Positions 6,436 to 8,337 of a DNA stretch of 8,337 bases are shown here, piece after piece (positions within the stretch are counted from its first letter, which is position 1; each line of letters opens with the position of its first letter). Below the pieces are notes generated by a model, which made no database searches, was not told the origin of the DNA, and worked only from the letters and a program-made list of their open reading frames with translations. Origin of the DNA: Deltaproteobacteria bacterium (GTDB lineage Bacteria; UBA10199; SPLOWO2-01-44-7); NCBI GenBank assembly GCA_030688705.1, contig JAUYJH010000074.1, forward strand, positions 1 through 8,337, read 5' to 3'. The translations under genes and the position numbers were made by a program.

Positions 6436-6872
6436 ACGATGTCGATCCCCATGCTTCTGGCCGTTCCAGCGACAATCAAACAGGCGCTCTCCAGCGTATC
6501 GCAGTTGAGATCGGGAAGTTTCACCTTTGCAATTTCTTCAACCTGTTTTTTGGTCACCTTGCCCACTTTTTCTTTGTTGGGTACGCCGGAACCTTTTTCC
6601 ACCCCGGCGGCTTTTTTAAGCAAAATGGAAGCCGGCGGCGTTTTGGTTATAAATGTAAAAGAGCGATCGGCGTAAACCGTGATGATTGCCGGAATAACCA
6701 GACCGGCCTGCGTTTTTGTTCTTTCATTAAACTGTTTGCAAAACTCCATGATGTTGACGCCGTGCTGGCCCAAAGCCGGACCGACCGGCGGCGCGGGGTT
6801 TGCCGCGCCCGCAGGGCATTGCAACTTGACCTGCGCGATCATTTTCTTTTTGGAGGATGTTGGGGCCGCCAT
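6432..6872 (-). CDS. rplK: Ribosomal protein L11 (uL11)
   Basis: uL11 binds the GTPase-associated region of 23S rRNA with L10, takes part in factor-dependent GTP hydrolysis, and is needed for RelA activation and thiopeptide sensitivity in well-studied bacteria. The 146 residues contain the N-terminal proline-rich block PAPPVGPALGQHGVNIMEF (about 26-44) and the C-terminal rRNA-binding end finishing GTARSMGIDIV. The chosen start (ATG 6870-6872) gives an N-terminal stretch AAPTSSKKKM somewhat longer than usual. A start at Met11 is possible but has no good ribosome binding site. For the chosen start, AAGGA lies ten bases upstream, inside a palindromic repeat. It overlaps rplA by four bases. Confidence 0.98.
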   Translation of the reverse strand: MAAPTSSKKKMIAQVKLQCPAGAANPAPPVGPALGQHGVNIMEFCKQFNERTKTQAGLVIPAIITVYADRSFTFITKTPPASILLKKAAGVEKGSGVPNKEKVGKVTKKQVEEIAKVKLPDLNCDTLESACLIVAGTARSMGIDIV

Positions 6873-6881
6873 AAAATTTAG

Positions 6882-6924
6882 ATCCTTCGACTCCCCCTCG
6901 CTAAAGCTCGGAGTCGCTCAGGAT
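6882..6924. repeat. Palindromic repeat before rplK that carries the rplK ribosome binding site
   Basis: ATCCT (6882-6886) pairs with AGGAT (6920-6924), and CGACTCC (6888-6894) pairs with GGAGTCG (6910-6916), with a small asymmetric bulge. The apex contains GCTAAAGC. From memory, the ATCCT-TCGACTCC...CTCAGGAT layout resembles dispersed intergenic repeats of many bacteria. The minus-strand AAGGA ten bases before the rplK ATG overlaps the outer stem, so the repeat appears to have supplied, or replaced, the rplK ribosome binding site. Confidence 0.75.
6883..6887 (-). promoter_or_regulatory. rplK ribosome binding site inside a repeat stem
   Basis: Minus-strand AAGGA lies ten bases before the rplK ATG. 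Four of its five bases fall in the outer stem of the repeat at 6882-6924, so folding would partly hide it. It is the only Shine-Dalgarno-like string close to this start. Confidence 0.6.
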
Positions 6925-6926
6925 GC

Positions 6927-6951
6927 CTTAAAGTTGCTCCGCAACTTTAAG
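6927..6951. repeat. Perfect 11-bp hairpin at the nusG stop codon
   Basis: CTTAAAGTTGC (6927-6937) and GCAACTTTAAG (6941-6951) are perfect reverse complements around a TCC loop. The TAA stop of nusG (6947-6949) lies inside the upstream arm of the transcript. No T-run follows on the minus strand. It could stabilise the 3' end of a processed mRNA or be another small mobile palindrome. Confidence 0.85.
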
Positions 6952-7480
6952 TCACCTTCTCGACCTGAATGAAGTCGAGTTCAATCGGTGTGGAGCGCCC
7001 GAAGATGCTGACCATCACTCTAAGGCGCCCCTTATCTTCGTTAACCTCGTCAACCATGCCAAAGAAACTGGCAAAGGGTCCGCTTATTACGCGAACATTC
7101 TCCCCTTTGTCAAATGATACTTTCGGTTTCGGTTTTAAGGTCCCCTCTTCGATCTGGCGGGTGATCCTTTGGACCTCTTCTTCAGGGACTACCGGTGGGT
7201 TCAGGCTCCCGCCGACAAAGCCGGTTATTTTGGGGGTTTCCTTGACGATATGCCATGTTTTTTCGTTCAACTCCATTTTGACCAGGATATATCCGGGGAA
7301 AAAATGGCGGCTCAAGGTCTTTTTGACCCCTTTTTTGACCTCCACCACGCTTTCTTGGGGAACAAGAATTTCTTCAAAAAAGGGGGCCGCTTTGAGCGAT
7401 TTCACCCTCTCTTCCAGGGCCTGTTTTGCCTTTTGCTCATAGCCCGAATAGGTATGAACGACGTACCAGTTTTTTGACAT
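6947..7480 (-). CDS. nusG: Transcription elongation/antitermination factor NusG
   Basis: NusG binds the beta' clamp of elongating RNA polymerase, and through its KOW domain it contacts Rho or ribosomal protein S10, linking transcription to termination or translation. The 177 residues match the family. The NGN domain runs from NWYVVHTYSGYEQKAKQALE at residue 4 through the conserved FPGYILVKM (about 61-69) to about residue 113. The KOW domain (about 124-177) begins FDKGENVRVISGPFASFFG and ends SIFGRSTPIELDFIQVEKV. The ATG at 7478-7480 follows GAGAGGA, which overlaps the secE TGA stop, so secE and nusG are coupled with a 12-nt gap. The stop codon lies inside a perfect hairpin. Confidence 0.99.
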   Translation of the reverse strand: MSKNWYVVHTYSGYEQKAKQALEERVKSLKAAPFFEEILVPQESVVEVKKGVKKTLSRHFFPGYILVKMELNEKTWHIVKETPKITGFVGGSLNPPVVPEEEVQRITRQIEEGTLKPKPKVSFDKGENVRVISGPFASFFGMVDEVNEDKGRLRVMVSIFGRSTPIELDFIQVEKVT

Positions 7481-7492
7481 AAATAGTTCCTC

Positions 7493-7864
7493 TCAATACA
7501 AGATTGATCTGGCGATCCACGCCCAAACGGTGTCAAAAAACAAAACGCACACCGTGGCGATGGCGGCCAACACGGCAACGACACCCGTTGAAATAATCGT
7601 TTCTTTCCGAGCCGGCCACGTCACCTTGCTCAATTCGACCAGAACACTTTCGAGATAGCCGTTCGCCCGGGGCCATTTCACAAAAAAAACAAAAACAGCC
7701 AGCCCCGCCGCAACACCGGCAATATCCGAAGGAGCCAACAACCAGCCCGGCTGGACAAAACCGACGGCACTAAAAACAACCTCAAAAATTTCCCGCAAAA
7801 AAATCCAGGTGACGATGCCGCAAAATAAAAAACTTAAATTGACCCATTTCTTTAAATTAGGCAT
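7493..7864 (-). CDS. secE: Preprotein translocase subunit SecE
   Basis: SecE is the essential small membrane subunit that clamps SecY in the SecYEG protein-export channel. The 123 residues resemble the three-helix proteobacterial form (E. coli 127 aa) rather than the single-helix form of about 60 aa. Hydrophobic segments lie at about 9-24, 46-63 and 91-113. The conserved amphipathic stretch ELSKVTWPARKETI is at about 77-90, just before the third helix. The ATG at 7862-7864 has GGAG four bases upstream, slightly close but acceptable. The 5' end is divergent from the tRNA-Trp gene, 31 bp away, and the 3' end is 12 nt from nusG. Confidence 0.97.
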   Translation of the reverse strand: MPNLKKWVNLSFLFCGIVTWIFLREIFEVVFSAVGFVQPGWLLAPSDIAGVAAGLAVFVFFVKWPRANGYLESVLVELSKVTWPARKETIISTGVVAVLAAIATVCVLFFDTVWAWIARSILY

Positions 7865-7869
7865 ATATC
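7839..7869 (+). promoter_or_regulatory. Possible promoter for the inverted tRNA-Trp gene
   Basis: On the plus strand, TTGACC (7839-7844) is a five-of-six match to a sigma-70 -35 box. A -10-like AT stretch follows: CATATA at 17-nt spacing, or TATATC at 19-nt spacing. Transcription would begin near 7875 and give a tRNA leader of roughly 20 nt. The site overlaps the secE start codon and ribosome binding site on the other strand. The -10 match is poor, so this is a candidate only. Confidence 0.35.
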
Positions 7870-7895
7870 TCCGGCTAAAGTTGCGCTTCAGTTCC

Positions 7896-7967
7896 AGGGG
7901 CGTGGTGTCAACGGTAGCATGACGGTCTCCAAAACCGTTGGTCTGGGTTCGAATCCCGGCGCCCCTG
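7896..7967 (+). tRNA. trnW: tRNA-Trp (anticodon CCA), opposite strand to the operon
   Basis: The plus strand folds as a 72-nt tRNA. The acceptor stem AGGGGCG / CGCCCCT (7896-7902 / 7960-7966) is fully paired. The anticodon stem ACGGT / ACCGT encloses loop CTCCAAA with anticodon CCA (7929-7931), and the T arm is CTGGG / CCCGG around TTCGAAT. The discriminator is G and CCA is not encoded. The D arm is weak: GTGT / GCAT includes two G-U pairs, and the position expected to be A14 appears to be C. All protein genes here are on the minus strand, so this gene points against them. Its 3' end is 5 bp from the rpmG stop codon and its 5' end is 31 bp from the secE start. The acceptor and anticodon regions resemble known bacterial tRNA-Trp genes. 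Confidence 0.95.
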
Positions 7968-7972
7968 CAAAA

Positions 7973-8125
7973 TTATTTTGTCTCTTTGTGCACTGTCTGT
8001 TTTCTGCACTTCGAACAAAACTTTTTCAGTTCCAGCCGATCCGGGGTTGTCGACTTATTTTTAGTCGTCGAATAATTCCGGTTCTTACACTCCGTACATT
8101 CCAATTGTATAATGATTCTTGCCAT
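7973..8125 (-). CDS. rpmG: Ribosomal protein L33 (bL33), zinc-binding form
   Basis: This is a small 50S subunit protein that contacts 23S rRNA near the E site. The 50 residues begin MARIIIQLECTECKNRNYST and contain two CxxC pairs, C10/C13 and C37/C40, so this is the zinc-ribbon (C+) form rather than the cysteine-free form. The frame stays open 16 codons upstream to another ATG, but that extension runs through two palindromes and has no family resemblance. The start at 8123-8125 has GCGGAG upstream (10-nt spacing), directly against a small hairpin. The gene lies 61 bp after tuf, in the usual place before secE. Confidence 0.96.
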   Translation of the reverse strand: MARIIIQLECTECKNRNYSTTKNKSTTPDRLELKKFCSKCRKQTVHKETK

Positions 8126-8139
8126 AGTTATTAAACTCC

Positions 8140-8158
8140 GCAAACTTTTCAAGTTTGC
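8140..8158. repeat. 8-bp hairpin just before the rpmG ribosome binding site
   Basis: GCAAACTT (8140-8147) and AAGTTTGC (8151-8158) pair perfectly around a 3-nt loop. On the minus strand its end abuts the GGAG of the rpmG ribosome binding site, so folding could affect access for ribosomes. Confidence 0.7.
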
Positions 8159-8163
8159 TTCGC

Positions 8164-8182
8164 GGCCCGGCAAAGCCGGGCC
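8164..8182. repeat. GC-rich 8-bp hairpin just after tuf
   Basis: GGCCCGGC (8164-8171) and GCCGGGCC (8175-8182) pair perfectly around AAA, four bases after the tuf stop. It is strong enough to stall exonucleases or polymerase. On the minus strand it is followed by GCGAAGC, not a T-run, so an intrinsic terminator is unlikely; transcription should continue into rpmG. Confidence 0.75.
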
Positions 8183-8186
8183 TTGA

Positions 8187-8337
8187 CTATTCCATAATCT
8201 CCGTCACCACGCCGGCGCCGACGGTGCGGCCCCCTTCGCGAATGGCGAACCGAAGCTCCTTTTCCATAGCGATCGGTGTGATCAATTCCACCGTCATCGC
8301 CACATTATCCCCCGGCATCACCATCTCCACCTTCTCC
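8187..8337 (-). CDS. tuf: Elongation factor Tu, C-terminal 49 codons (cut by window edge)
   Basis: EF-Tu is the GTPase that delivers aminoacyl-tRNA to the ribosomal A site. Only its last beta-barrel domain is visible: EKVEMVMPGDNVAMTVELIT then PIAMEKELRFAIREGGRTVG and AGVVTEIME, ending at TAG (8187-8189). These strings are typical of EF-Tu domain 3. The gene continues beyond the right edge, where the promoter of this cluster or further translation genes would be expected. A tuf gene directly before rpmG, secE and nusG is a common arrangement. Confidence 0.97.
   Translation of the reverse strand, partial: EKVEMVMPGDNVAMTVELITPIAMEKELRFAIREGGRTVGAGVVTEIME

Noticed and set aside
7896..7967. Minus-strand reading of the tRNA, which gives a TGG (Pro) anticodon
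   Set aside because: On the minus strand position 8 is C, the D loop lacks the GG pair in the right place, and the T loop is misplaced. The plus strand fits tRNA-Trp in the acceptor, anticodon and T arms.
8126..8173. A longer rpmG start adding 16 codons
   Set aside because: The extension is made of two palindromes and does not resemble L33; the start at 8125 gives the standard 50-residue protein.
8164..8182. Rho-independent terminator after tuf
   Set aside because: The stem is strong, but no T-run follows on the transcribed strand. The same objection applies to the hairpins at 4697-4711 and 6927-6951.

Overview
The window holds the conserved bacterial tuf - rpmG - secE - nusG - rplK - rplA - rplJ - rplL - rpoB - rpoC cluster. 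All ten protein genes lie on the minus strand, so transcription runs from the right edge to the left. The order, the RpoB of 1377 residues with a long lineage-specific insertion of the type known from E. coli, the four-cysteine L33, the three-helix SecE and the RpoC N-terminus suggest a Proteobacterium-like or deltaproteobacterial-grade organism (Desulfobacterota or a related uncultured lineage). This is inferred from protein character and gene order, not from a database match. Base composition is near 50% G+C by eye.

Layout from right to left in transcription order: the 3' end of tuf (cut by the window edge); two small hairpins; rpmG; a tRNA-Trp gene on the OPPOSITE (plus) strand; secE; nusG, 12 nt after secE; a palindromic repeat; rplK; rplA, overlapping rplK by ATGA; rplJ, 23 nt after rplA; a heptad-built inverted repeat that contains the rplJ stop codon; rplL; an intergenic region of about 290 bp with three hairpins, two extra copies of the rplL 3' end and a second heptad-built inverted repeat; rpoB; a branched palindromic repeat; and the first 70 codons of rpoC.

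The proteins form one functional set. EF-Tu and the L7/L12-L10-L11-L1 proteins (stalk and L1 regions of the 50S subunit) serve translation, L33 is a small 50S protein, SecE belongs to the SecYEG translocon, NusG couples transcription to translation, and RpoB/RpoC form the RNA polymerase active centre. The coding regions look intact and ordinary.

The interest lies between the genes. Every gap wider than about 30 bp, except the one holding the tRNA, carries a dyad-symmetric element, and several reach into stop codons or ribosome binding sites. The rplL 3' end occurs three times with only synonymous differences over the last ten codons. tRNA-Trp sits where many bacteria have it but is inverted. 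The usual space for an L10 autoregulatory leader before rplJ is absent. No convincing rho-independent terminator and no main operon promoter lie in the window.
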